Of a stretch of 64,000 nucleotides of DNA, positions 1 through 10,568 are shown piece after piece. Position 1 is the first letter of the stretch. Every line of letters begins with the position of its first letter. Position numbers and translations under genes: made by a program. The notes under the pieces were generated by a model. That model did not search any database and had not been told where the DNA came from. It saw only the letters and a program-made list of their open reading frames with translations. Source of the DNA: Tupaia tana (lineage: Eukaryota > Chordata > Mammalia > Scandentia > Tupaiidae); the NCBI GenBank assembly GCA_026018925.1, contig JAKSZU010000025.1, positions 27,264,696 through 27,328,695 of the forward strand, in the 5' to 3' direction.

Positions 1-8
1 AAAGAAAT

Positions 9-43
9 ACTCTATTGCAATTTGGAAAAAGTTGCAATAGAGT
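9..43. repeat. Short perfect inverted repeat (12-nt arms)
   Basis: Arms ACTCTATTGCAA (9-20) and its exact reverse complement (32-43) are separated by 11 nt. It may be the remains of a small palindromic DNA transposon, but no target duplication can be checked at the window edge. Confidence 0.6.
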
Positions 44-663
44 CTTCTTCCTCACTCTCCCAGTGAACTGGAACTTGTGACGTGTGGCTTAACCAGGTGG
101 TGCTTCGGTCCACAGCAGTCTGGAATGAATCCATACGAGCAGCCCACATGCTAGTTAGCCTCCGACTAAAGTGACACTCCGGGGTCTGAGGAACCAGCAG
201 GCGCCAGGGCGTGACAGGGCCTCCGCCAGCTAACGAGGGTGCACTGCCATTCCCCCGAGCAGGACTCGCCAGAGCATGCCAAAAGGAGAGGAACTTCCAA
301 ATACACACCAACATGGCTACCTCTGCATAGATGGTGACAAAGACGTTCGCAAAATCGTCAATATTTTCACTGTAAAAAGGTAGAGCTTTCGTCATTCACA
401 AGTCCACGGTTACGGAAGACTTACCATTTTTAAAGCTTTTCTCTACTTCCTTGGTTTGCCCACTGACCTTCTGAGCAGAGGAGACTGCGAGCATCCGATG
501 TGGTGTGTGAGAAAGTGCACGCACTGCCCACAGCCAGCAGGGCTTCACCCACGTCCTGTTCATGCATTCATTCGTTCACTCGTCCACCGTCCCCAGAGCA
601 CCCGCCACACGGCACACACTGGGCTGGGTGTGACGTGACACAACAGGGAATGAGAGTCATCTT

Positions 664-870
664 TTCATTTTATGTTTTATTTTGCCAGAGGGCACGTGTG
701 CTTGTCCGAGAGAGACCCAGAGAGAGTGAGAGAGGAAGGTGAGGAAGAGCCCACCACGGAGATGGTCGCACCGCTACCCCTCCTGCCAGGACTCCGGGAG
801 CACACGCACACACACCTCACACTCCTCTCAAGCCTCCAAGCTGGACTGCACGGTCAGCGGTCAGCCCCGT
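664..870 (-). mobile_element. Diverged long-form tRNA SINE, reverse
   Basis: Reverse orientation: T-rich tail, GCCAGAGGGCACGTGTGCTTG, a GA-rich block, then a degenerated CACACACACC stretch. The tRNA head is hardly recognisable. An old copy. Confidence 0.5.
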
Positions 871-924
871 GAGAGGCGGCCACCTGCCCCACCAGGACAA
901 GCACTGCCTGACTGGTCTTTTCAT

Positions 925-1172
925 TAAACCCTGGACAGCCTGGGCTGGGGGGTGGTGCCCCGAGGTGCGTCGCTCTGTGGGGCAACCACAGGGGAAGTCC
1001 TGGGTTTGCACCCGGAGACCCTCCTCCTCAGGCTGACAGGTGCACGCACGGCCCAGGTCTGTCCGGGCAGAGGGCGGAGCGCGGCATCAGGACCCCGTGG
1101 CGGTGCCGTCTGCCCCTCTCTGTCTCTCTCGCTCATGAGAGAAAGAAACTTACTGAAGGAAAAGACAATCTT
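925..1172 (+). mobile_element. Third-group SINE-like element
   Basis: GC-rich head with a B-box-like GGGTTTGCACCC, a body, then a CT-rich run ending CGCTCATGAGAGAAAGAAAC. This layout recurs at 20855, 28937, 49150, 51930, 56490 and 60766 with low sequence identity, suggesting an older tRNA-derived family. Confidence 0.4.
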
Positions 1173-1187
1173 AATAGCAGGTAGCGT

Positions 1188-1275
1188 TTAAGCCAGTAGG
1201 TCCCGGACTCAAACTGCAGTCAGCCACGTAGGAGTCCGGTGACAACCATTACCCCATTGGCTGGTCCCTAGTTGT
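1188..1275 (-). mobile_element. SINE head fragment, inverted partner of 1756-1845
   Basis: Contains only the tRNA-like head of the long-form SINE in reverse. It shares copy-specific bases and about 15 bp of upstream flank with the SINE at 1756, so it is more likely an inverted duplicate of that copy than an independent insertion. Confidence 0.75.
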
Positions 1276-1755
1276 TATTTTTTAACAGCAGATAGCATTT
1301 TTTAAAAATAAAACTGCAAATTCACTCAACGTTACTGTATTTTAGGCTCCTGGTAACATAATCGCATTCCACGGAAGTACCAGCAGAAGTAAGTTAAAAA
1401 AGCAACAAAAAGAGTTCCATAGGAGAAAAAATACATGTGTATGTGTTCATATTCTTCTGCTAAAATCAAATAGCAAGCTGGACATTTATTACTCTTGAAA
1501 TATAAAACAAATCATTGATCAACAATTAGCTATTCAACACATGATAAATGTCCATCCCCATGGTAGTCACTAAGTGTACAGACACAGAGACTAAATCTTG
1601 TGGTAGTTTAGGGGATGTGGTCCTGTGTGTGTGCGTGTGTGTGTGTGCGCACATGTCTACATGTGTAAGAGAAAACTCAAATGCATGTGTCATGTATTAC
1701 TTTTTTGGATATGTAGACATGGAGCTACTAGAGAATTAAGGTTTAAAAGATAACA

Positions 1756-2025
1756 ACTAGGGACCAGCCAACGGGGTAATGCTTGTCTCTGGACTCCTAC
1801 GTGGCTGACTGCAGTTTGAGTCCTGGACCTACCAGCTTAAAACTCATGCTAAGAACGTAAGCAAGTACGCATGCACAAAGTCCAGAGGAGAGAATGGAGG
1901 AGAGGGAATTGTGGTGTGGGCATCTCCCCTCAGGGGTGATTTCTCACTTTCTGTCTCTATCTCTGTCTCTCTGTTGAGCACACATGCCCTACAGCAAAAG
2001 GCTCTCTCTCTAAAAAAAAAAAAGA
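1756..2025 (+). mobile_element. Long-form tRNA SINE
   Basis: Starts GGGACCAGCCAACGGGGTAA, has B box GTTTGAGTCC, body with GGAGGAGAGGGAATTGTGGTG, CT-rich block, GCACACATGCCCTACAGCAAA and an A-rich tail. Complete and moderately diverged. Confidence 0.85.
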
Positions 2026-3325
2026 TACTACACAGAAAGTGTGAAATTTCATGTATTCTAAACTGAAAAGAAATGAATGCCCTTACACAGTGTAATTCCA
2101 TGCCCCTTGGCAAGATAAGTGTAAATATCAAGTTGAAATTATTTATAATCTCAGAGAATGGCTTATGACAAAATACACCTCCATAATTGGAATAAGTAAA
2201 ACCATTCCACCTTCTCTACTGAGGACAGAACACAAAACCAAATAATGACGGTAATTCAATACCACTGTAAATGATTCATTGTGGTGGACCTTGACCTCCA
2301 CCAAAGAGCTTTATTTTTAAAAATCCAAGTACATGTTTTTTGTAAAAATCCATATGATAGAGTCATGTGATTTTTATTATTTTACTAACTATGGTTAGTG
2401 AAAAAACAGAAAAGAGATTTTTCCATCTTTATTAACCCAATTATTATACAGTATATCTAAAGCTTTTAGGACCATTAAAATGCTCTATGTTTTCTACATT
2501 GATTTTTATGAGGAAAAGCTATATTTATAAGATTACCTTTACCTTGAATAAAAATATCAAATACTTGAAAATAATGATCCCATTTGAGAGTTTCATAGGC
2601 ATAACCATAGTAGACTAAAAAATTTAGCATGACCAACTCAGAGACAGTTAGTACAAAATACTGCACGTTTTTAATGAAGAGAATCTGTAATGGGGCCCTG
2701 TGACAACCAAGGCAAAGCAAGTTCTTTTTGCTCTGATGAGTGGGGAACTACAATAACCAGGGTCCTCAGTCGAATACGGAATTGGCTCCCCTGTTGGGGC
2801 TGAAAAGCCCACATATTTGACCATCACATCACAGATCTTAATTAAAAATTTAAAAATTATAAAGCCAAATAACCAACAAAAATAAAGACCTACAGTTACA
2901 CTGAAATGTATGTTTAGTGTCTGTGAAAAACCTCCGTTTTTATAGAAATAAGGCATTTCGAAGAGGAAGAAAAGGAAAGGAATTAAAAAATCGCAACTAA
3001 GCCCTAAGGTTCCTAAACTGGAAGCGAGTTCGTTCCTGGCCTACCCTGACTGTCTTTTTCATACTTCTTTCTCAACTTCCCATCATTATCTGTGTTGAAA
3101 TGTGGCCGCGTGGACGGCGGAGGGTATTAAGCCTCGTCACTACGGGCAGAGTGAGAGCGGGTCAGCTCCCCCTGGCCTGCGGGGAACCCGGTGGAGGGTG
3201 GCCGTCCTTCAAAGAGGGCTAGGTACACTCGGGCCCTGAGGTCTCACGCCACAGGACGGCTCGGGACCTCTGAATACGCAGCACAAACAAGAACCATGAA
3301 GAAACAGAACGAAGCAGACACCGAT

Positions 3326-3449
3326 CTGTGGATAGCGGATGTGGTGATGTCTCTGATGGGGCCGATTGTCAGTGTATTCCGGATGGGAACGTTCAATTGT
3401 GTATGCTGTAACGGGACTCAGTGAATGAATATAAAATAAATAAATACAT
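3326..3449 (+). repeat. Unclassified dispersed repeat, copy 1
   Basis: Shares CAGTGTATT..GGATGGGAA, TTGTATGCTGT and GAATGAATATAA in the same order and spacing with 17375-17455. It ends in an AAATAAATAAATA-type tail, so a retroposon 3' end is plausible. Family not recognised. Confidence 0.5.
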
Positions 3450-5401
3450 ATATAAAGAAGCACAAACAAAAAGGACAAATACCGAAATGAGCTTCTTCTG
3501 GAACTTCCTGGAGAACCCCTCTCTGTCCCTAGAATGCGTCCTGGGCTCCTTTCTGTGGCATGCATCTAGGACTCCAGCCCACAGGCGCTCGTCTCTAAGA
3601 CGCGTGTGGATGGAACAGGCTGCATGGCGGGCCTAGGAACCGAACCAGAATCTGCCACAGTGTTTCTACGGGGAGACGTTCACCTTCGACATCGCTGACC
3701 CACGTCGGGAAGACGCTGGTGGAAGGTTTCACCAGGCGCGTCCGCAAGGCAGGACACGGGTGACGGTGACCTCGGCTACCTCACGCGGACCCCCTCTCTG
3801 CCCCCATTTCCTTCACTGCCTGGCAGGGACTGAGAATGCCACGATTCACACAGGTTATCATTTTCGTGTGCAAAACTGCTTCAAGGTCGTTTTTAAATGA
3901 GCAACGAGAGCACACGGTAAGTCTCTACCAGCCTTGCTCCGATTCCACCAAACCCACCCTACTCTCTTCCCGTCACCCCACTGACATTTACAAAATGGAC
4001 GATTTTGCCTGGGGAATCTCAAAAATGCAACGTTCTGGATTTCGCTGGTTAGCAAACACAGATCCACTGTCCTCGGGTTCTCATTTTTCTGGAAGGCCCT
4101 GTCACCTGCTGGCAAACAGCTCCGTCAGAACACCCAAGTGCTCAGCATCCACGCTGGGGGAGACCTCCGCCAGGAACAGCTGGCCTCCAGGCCCTAACGT
4201 GACCGTCGGAACAGTTCAGGGACATAGCGAGGTTACAAACCGGGGCCGTCTCCCCCGAATTTCAACATGCAGGAAAACCAAGTTTCAACCAGTAAATTCT
4301 ATAATGGTGAGTCTATTCCTAATTATGTGAAATAATACTCCCCAAAAATATTCATAAAAATCAAGAACGCATCATTTACTAAAAGAAACTAACATACAGG
4401 TAAAAAATCACACGTTTTCCCGGTATTTGTATAATTCTTACATAAGCATATATGGAACTATAATATATAAAATATATATAAATGTGATAAAAGTCATTTC
4501 AGAATGAGAACCCTGGATGGTTTATGTCAGTGCGTCTCTGTTTTCATTGACCATTTCAAAACACTCTATTGAAGCAAGCTAGTGTAACAATTTTTAAAAA
4601 TAAATGAAGACAGAGAAGTGCTGTTAAAAAGAAGAAGAAAAAGAAAAATCACCTGGGGGTTAAGAAAACTACCTTTAGAAAGTCTGGGCCCAGGGGAGAG
4701 GAAAAAATGACATTCCGAAAGTCAAGCTACAGTAATGATGGGCCCCACTCATGACGACCTGAGTGCTCCGGCCCCAGGTGACAGCCGCGGCACCTGAGTC
4801 CTAAAGGGACATTCCAGTTGGAAATGCCACCCCCTCGCTCACTTTAGATGGTTTCGATTTAGTCGAAATCGGCTCTGCTTTTCCTTCAGAGTTTAGACAC
4901 AGCGAAACGTTACGGCTGGTCCCTGTCGGTCCCTTCTGCAGATGCTCCATCGGGAGTGGAGAGCGTGCTGTTTACACCAGCCTGGGTGAGGTTCAGTGAG
5001 AACTGGGGATGGCGCCCGAGGCTGCAGGGCCAGCCCCTCTGGAGTCACGGCTGGGCCATCAGGGCCAGGAGGGACGTCCACCTGTCTGTCCCTCGCCAAT
5101 CTCACAGGCCTCTCAAACACCGCCTGTGCTTGGACTCCTTTACCCACGGCGCTAATTAGAACGTTAGACACAGCAATAGACACGTTTTCTGAAACGACTC
5201 GATTCAGTCGCCTGCAGACACGAAAGGGAAGGTAATGCCATGGCAACTTTTGTGCAGCAGGGAACAATTTTTAGCTCCTTTCCTTGCAGGTGATTGGTTT
5301 GGTTTCGGTGTCACTCTGTATGTGATGGCACGCGCTACCCTCCACGCCGTGGCTTCCCCATGCTGCTACGACTCTAGGCAGGTCGGTAATACGAGCAGAG
5401 A

Positions 5402-6078
5402 GCTGGCCGCTCCCTCTGCGTCCACACCACTCCCTCTGCGTCCACACTGCTCTCTCTGCGTCCACGCCGCTCTCTCTGCGTCCACGCCGCTCTCTCTGCG
5501 TCCACGCCGCTCTCTCTGCGTCCACGCCACTCTCTCTGCATCCACGCCACTTTCTCTCTATATCCACATCGCTATCTCTGCGTCCACACTGCTATCTCTG
5601 AGTCCACACCGCTATCTCTGCATCCATGTCTCTATCTCTGCATCCACGCTGCTACCTCTGTGTCCACGCCGCTCCCTCTGCATCCACACCACTCTCTCTG
5701 CATCCACACCACTCTCTCTGCATCCACGTCGCTCTCTCTCTGCGTCCACACCGCTATCTCTGCGTCCACACCGCTATCTCTGCGTCCACACCGCTATCTC
5801 TGCATCCACGCCTCTATCTCTGCATCCACGCTATCTCTGCATCCACGCCTCTATCTCTGCATCCACGCCTCTATCTCTGCGTCCACGCCGCTATCTCTGC
5901 AACCATGCCGCTATCTCTGCATACACGCCATCTTTGCATCCACGCCGCTCTCTGCGTCCACACCTCTGTCTCTGCGTCCACACCTCTATCTCTGCGTCCA
6001 CGCCTCTATCTCTGCATCCATGCCACTGTCTCTGCGTCCACGCCATCTCTGAGTCCACGCCGCTATCTCTGCAGTCCC
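5402..6078. repeat. Minisatellite, 20-bp unit, about 33 copies
   Basis: Tandem units of the form TCCACGCCGCTCTCTCTGCG. They are nearly perfect at 5440-5520 and vary (CACACC, CTATCTCTGCA) later. No frame of the unit has a stop and 20 is not a multiple of 3, so all three plus frames stay open through the array. It is not coding. It lies in SLIT2 intron 4. Confidence 0.95.
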
Positions 6079-6539
6079 AGACACCCCTGAACTGCAGTGT
6101 GTCCTCACCGCCACAGCAGGAGCAGCTAAGGAACGCGTTTCTAGGCGATCTGCAGAAGGAGAAGGCAGTGTGGACGGCCGGCAGGGGAGCTCGTGTGGGT
6201 ATCCCTCTGTCTCCCAGACACTGTGGACTGGAAGGATTTCAGCCACGCACAGACCGCCAGGCAGACGTGGCAGAAAGTCTCCCACAGAGCCCTGCCCGTC
6301 CGTCCACCCTTCCTGCCCTTCTTGCGGTTTGGTGCCAGGCGATGGCAAGGTGAAAAGAGCGAGGCACACTCGGGAGTGGGTCTGAGACCCCACTGAGTGC
6401 CCTGGGTGTGCCCACGACGCGGCGGGCTCAGGCTGAGGGACGGCAGCAGAGATACCTCGCGGGTGCCATTTCTCTCTCTCCTTCTGCCCTCTGTCTCTGA
6501 CGTGGAAGAAACAAGCAAACTTTCTAAATGTGGCCTTTT

Positions 6540-6803
6540 GGAGCCAGCCGGGTAGCATAGTGGTTAAGACACCTGGAGCCTACACAGCTGACTACGCGGT
6601 TCAAGCCCTGGACGTGGTAGCTTGCAAATCATGTCGGGCGTGTGTGTGCGTTTGCCCAAATCCCTAGAGGTATACAGAAGAGAAGGGACTGTGGCAGGCC
6701 ATCCCTCCTGAGGGACTGTTTCTACTTTCTCTTCTCTCCCTCTCTCTTTCCAGTGAGAACACACACACTATATCAAACAAACAAACAAACAAACAAACAC
6801 ACA
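6540..6803 (+). mobile_element. Long-form tRNA SINE with (CAAA)n tail
   Basis: Head GGAGCCAGCCGGGTAGCATA, A and B boxes recognisable, then the CA-rich stretch, AGAAGGGACTGTGGCAGGCC, CT block, GTGAGAACACACACAC and a CAAACAAACAAA tail. Complete but diverged. Confidence 0.8.
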
Positions 6804-6914
6804 AAAGTGTGGCCCATTAAGAAAAATCAAGTCTATAAATTTAAGTTTATTCCCTTCTAATTATTGCCTTCCCAAATGAGCACTGATTTAAGACCTTTGA
6901 AAGAAAAAGGTTCT

Positions 6915-7053
6915 GGGGCCTGCAGGTGGTGTGGTGGTTAAGGTGGTGGACTCCCACATGGCTAACCAAGGTTCGAGTCCCAGACCTGGCAGCCTGGTTT
7001 CTTTCTGTCTCTCTGTCTCCCTTTGGTCAAACAAAAGTATATAAATAAAATTA
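6915..7053 (+). mobile_element. Short-form tRNA SINE
   Basis: GGGGCCTGCAGGTGGTGTGG head, GGTTCGAGTCCC B box, CTGTCTCTCTGTCTCCCTTT, then GGTCAAAC and an AT-rich tail. Complete short form. Confidence 0.85.
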
Positions 7054-7849
7054 AACAAATAATTCTTTTTGAAAAATCCTTCTGTACAGAAAGGGACTCC
7101 ATCTCTTGAAAATCTTGAAATGTACCTGTTTGTTTATTTCACTTCGGGGTGAGTAATTCCTCAGGCCCTGAGCTGGCTGTCCCGGGCTTGGGAAGGGGCT
7201 GGAGCAACGTGGCAGGAGCCAGTCGGGCTGTGCTGGCTGTGAGGGGGGCTGATGGCCTTTGACCGCGGTACGGACCTGGGAGGGCATCCTTCCCAAAAGT
7301 CACAGGCAAATCAAGAGTCGGCACAAACTGAATTGCTTAAATTAAATTACTATTTTCCCAAAGAAATGGACATTCGAAATCCTTTACTGCCGAGGTTTTC
7401 ACGTTAAGATGATCTCGCACACAGTGTTTCCCAGATGGGCCTTGGAGGTTTTCAAGAGTAAGGGACTCTTTGTCATCCTTGCTTCCATCAGAGAAATCCT
7501 GGTTCATCCATACTACATGTTGATATTTTGTATCAGGCTCATACTAAATGCCGACAGGGAAATTAAAGTTACAAACTTTTAAGATTAGGTTCTTGTGCAA
7601 TCATCCCATAGCGCGGGACTTGTGGCCCCCAAACCCTCTGCATGCACCTTGCAAATCTAATGGTTACTTCTACTTCTAAGGATACATGACTTCACTCTTG
7701 TTGCGATATGTAACTTTTCGTTCTTTGAAACATCTGATACACTCAGTTGTTTTTAGATTTTTCATTAAGTAGCATTTTGGTTGTCTTTCTCCTAACACTG
7801 GCAAGCTTCTCTAACCCAGACTCTCAGTGACAGCTCAACCAGACTTATT

Positions 7850-8186
7850 CTCTTTTTTGTTTTCTTTTTGTTTTGTTTTTATTTGATTTCCCATAGAGCG
7901 TGCGTACTCACTGGAGAGACAGAGAGAGGAAAAGTGAGATATTGCCCCAAGGGGGATGGCCCCGCAGCAATCCCTTCTCCTCCAATTTCCTCCTGGAATA
8001 TTTTGGGCATGTATGCACACACCCCCCGTACGCACACCCCCCCTGTACGCACACACCCCCTGTACGCACACACCCCCTGTACGCACACACCCCCTGCACG
8101 AGTGTCAAGTTGTCAGATGTAAGACTGAACCGTGGTTGGCAATGTGCGAGTCCTGTACCTTAACCACTACACCATCCGCTGGCCCC
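7850..8186 (-). mobile_element. Long-form tRNA SINE, reverse, enlarged by an internal minisatellite
   Basis: T-rich tail, CCCATAGAGCGTGCGTACTC, GAGATATTGCCCCAAGGGGG, then an expanded CACA region (8022-8098), the head and CCATCCGCTGGCCCC. It is about 70 bp longer than normal because of the expansion. Confidence 0.85.
8022..8098. repeat. 17-bp minisatellite inside a SINE
   Basis: About 4.5 copies of CCCCCTGTACGCACACA. It arose from the CA-rich segment of the host SINE. Confidence 0.9.
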
Positions 8187-9118
8187 TCACTCAGACCTTT
8201 GAATAGCCCTTTCTTTCTCGAAATGCCTTTCAGTTTGCTGTTGCTGCTCTTACAACCTCCCTTCTCAGAGCGAGGTGGCCTGTTTGACAGACCCAAGGAG
8301 ACATGGACATCAATCACAGACCTCTACCTCCTGGTAGCGAGGCTAGCCAATGTTCCATTTTGTCATCCAAAACCTAAAATACAAATGAGAAACCCATACA
8401 CGGCCTCTTGCAAAAGTGTCAGGCAAACAAAATTTGTTTCTTTCTTTCTGTAGAGCCAAAACTAGTGCCTCAAATTATAAATGCAACAAAACGAAACACC
8501 TCTAAACCCTTCTCAGAGCAGTGCCAGAGCTCACAGGAGCACTGACCCACTGGCAGCTACTCCCCTGACCCCAGAACGCACACTCAGTGCATGCAGATGA
8601 GACGCGGACCTGTGTACCAGACCTGGCTGTCCACACACCCAGCCCGGCCCCCGAGCAAGGACAGAGGGCAGTAATGTGATAAGCCTCCAGCACAGCTCTG
8701 TGCATTTCAGGGGGAGTCTTACACAACAAATAGTAGGAAGTGGCGAGAAAAAGAAAGGAAAAGGATTAGTGTCCCTGGAGCAGGCAGAGGCCAGGTGACG
8801 GGTCCTGGAAACCGGACCCCGAGCCACACCGGAGGCCCCTCCCCAGGCGAGCAGCCCCGGGCAAGTCACGTGAGGGCTCTGGCGCCTTTCTGCACCTGCC
8901 TTCCCAAGGTCCGTTCCAGCGTGACGAGTTCATCGTCCTTTTATTACAACAGAGAAAAATAAGAGCCACGTTCATCTAGTCATGCCTCTACTTCAGATAA
9001 CGGCAGAGAAGAAAGAGTCAGGAATGAGTGGGCACAGGATTCCAAACTCAGAGCAGCGGGGCAGGTGCCTTCCCCTGAACCCTTCTGGTTTTGTGTGTTG
9101 TGGTTTGTTACGTCTTGT

Positions 9119-9264
9119 TTTAAGACTTATTTATTTAATCTTACTTATTATCATTTATTTTTTAATTTGACCAGAGACACAGAGATAGAGAAAGCAAGAA
9201 AGCAAGCAGGCAGGCCTGGGATTCAGCGCCCACGGCCACGCCACCTGCTGCCCGGCACTGCGCG
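9119..9264 (-). mobile_element. Short-form tRNA SINE, reverse, internal deletion in head
   Basis: TTATTTATTTAATC tail, TTTGACCAGAGACACAGAG, GAAAGCAAG block, then a shortened head ending CCACGCCACCTGCTGCCC. The B-box segment is partly missing. Confidence 0.7.
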
Positions 9265-9469
9265 GTCTCACAGATCTGCAGGAGGAACCGATCTGGGGCC
9301 ACAGGGCAGCCGCCGACGCGCTGCGGGGACCCGTGTGCTGGGCGATGCGCACAGGCCCGGCCGAGAATTTCAAACCTCGTTCTTCGCCTACACCGTTACA
9401 CTGCACCATGGGTCGGTGCTCTCATGCAGGTATCTCTGGGGCCCTCCAGCTAATCTGGTCAGAATTGAT

Positions 9470-9733
9470 TTTTATTTTTAGAGGTTTTTGCCATTGGGCG
9501 CATACACTCATCAGGGAAAGAGAGAGTGAGCGACAGGGAGAGAAAGTGAGAAATCACCTCCCCCGGGGGATGTCCATGCCGCAATCCCTTCTCCTCCATC
9601 CTCGGATCCCAGGATCTTGCGCACGCACATACACATGCCCATCGTGAGTTTCAAGCCACTGAGTCCAAGACTCGACCTGCAGCCAGGCATGTGGGAGTCC
9701 AGAGACGTAGCCACTACGCCATCTGCTGGCCCC
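9470..9733 (-). mobile_element. Long-form tRNA SINE, reverse
   Basis: GAGGTTTTTGCCATTGGGCG, GAGAAATCACC, CAATCCCTTCTCCTCCAT, CACGCACATACACATG, then a head ending GCCATCTGCTGGCCCC. Complete. Confidence 0.85.
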
Positions 9734-9984
9734 AGATTTACTTTACTCTCGATCCCTGTACTATCCATAGGATTGGACACTACTCAGGCCCCTGATGGAA
9801 GCCTGACACCGTACCATTTACTCATAATACTACATGCACAACGCGGCTACGTGGAGTAAACAAACCAACAAAAGGCCAGGAGAATATCACTCCTCACAAA
9901 ACAGGGGAGTCCTTGGGGGGGCGGTCATCTTACTACATAGTCATATTTTGGCCAGTTTAATAGAGACAAAAAATAAGCTTTACC

Positions 9985-10255
9985 AGGGAATCAGCAGTTA
10001 GCGTAATGACTATGCCGCTGGACTCCCACACAGTCGACTGTGGTTCGCGTCCTGGACCCGGTGGCTTAAAACTCACGCCGGGCGCGTGTGCGTGCGTGCC
10101 CAAGATCCCGAGAGGAGACTGGAGGAGAAGGGACTGCGGCGTGACCATCCCCCCTGGGGGGTGATTTCTCGCTTTGTCTCTCTCTGTCTGTCTGGCGAGC
10201 GCACGTGCCCTATAGCAAAAACTCTCCAAAAAAAAAAAAAAAAAAAAAAAAAAAG
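9985..10255 (+). mobile_element. Long-form tRNA SINE with 12-bp target duplication
   Basis: Complete copy with a pure poly(A) tail of nearly 30 bases. AAGCTTTACCAG occurs at 9974-9985 and again at 10253-10264, a perfect 12-bp duplication, so this is a fairly young L1-type insertion. It includes the palindrome CCCCCCTGGGGGG at 10149-10161. Confidence 0.92.
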
Positions 10256-10295
10256 CTTTACCAGAAGGAAAACAAAACAAAACAAACACACCTCA

Positions 10296-10568
10296 GGGCC
10301 AGCAGGTGGCATGGTGGTTAAGGCACTGGACTCCCACATGTCCCACCGCTGTTCAAGTCCCAAACCTAATGCTTGAAACTCACCCCAGGCACGTGTGCAT
10401 TCATGTGCAAAACCCCAAGGAGAATGGAGAAGGGATTGCAGCGTGGCCATCCCTTCTTGGCGAGGGGTAGGAGGCTGATTTCTCACCTTTCCTCTCTCCG
10501 GATCTCTCTGTCTCTCTCTTCCCAGTGAGCGCACAGGCCCTATGACAAAGCCCTAAAACTAAAAAAGC
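10296..10568 (+). mobile_element. Long-form tRNA SINE
   Basis: GGGCCAGCAGGTGGCATGG head, TTCAAGTCCC B box, GGCACGTGTGCATTCATGTG, AAGGGATTGCAGCGTGGCC, CT block, GCGCACAGGCCCTATGACAA. It sits about 40 bp behind the previous SINE in the same orientation. Confidence 0.85.

Noticed and set aside
5235-6353. 372-codon plus-strand frame with repeats
   Set aside because: It is the 20-bp minisatellite read through. All three plus frames are open there for the same reason.
9985-10060. tRNA genes
   Set aside because: A and B boxes occur in all SINE heads, but the cloverleaf is not intact and SINE bodies follow, so none is called a tRNA gene.
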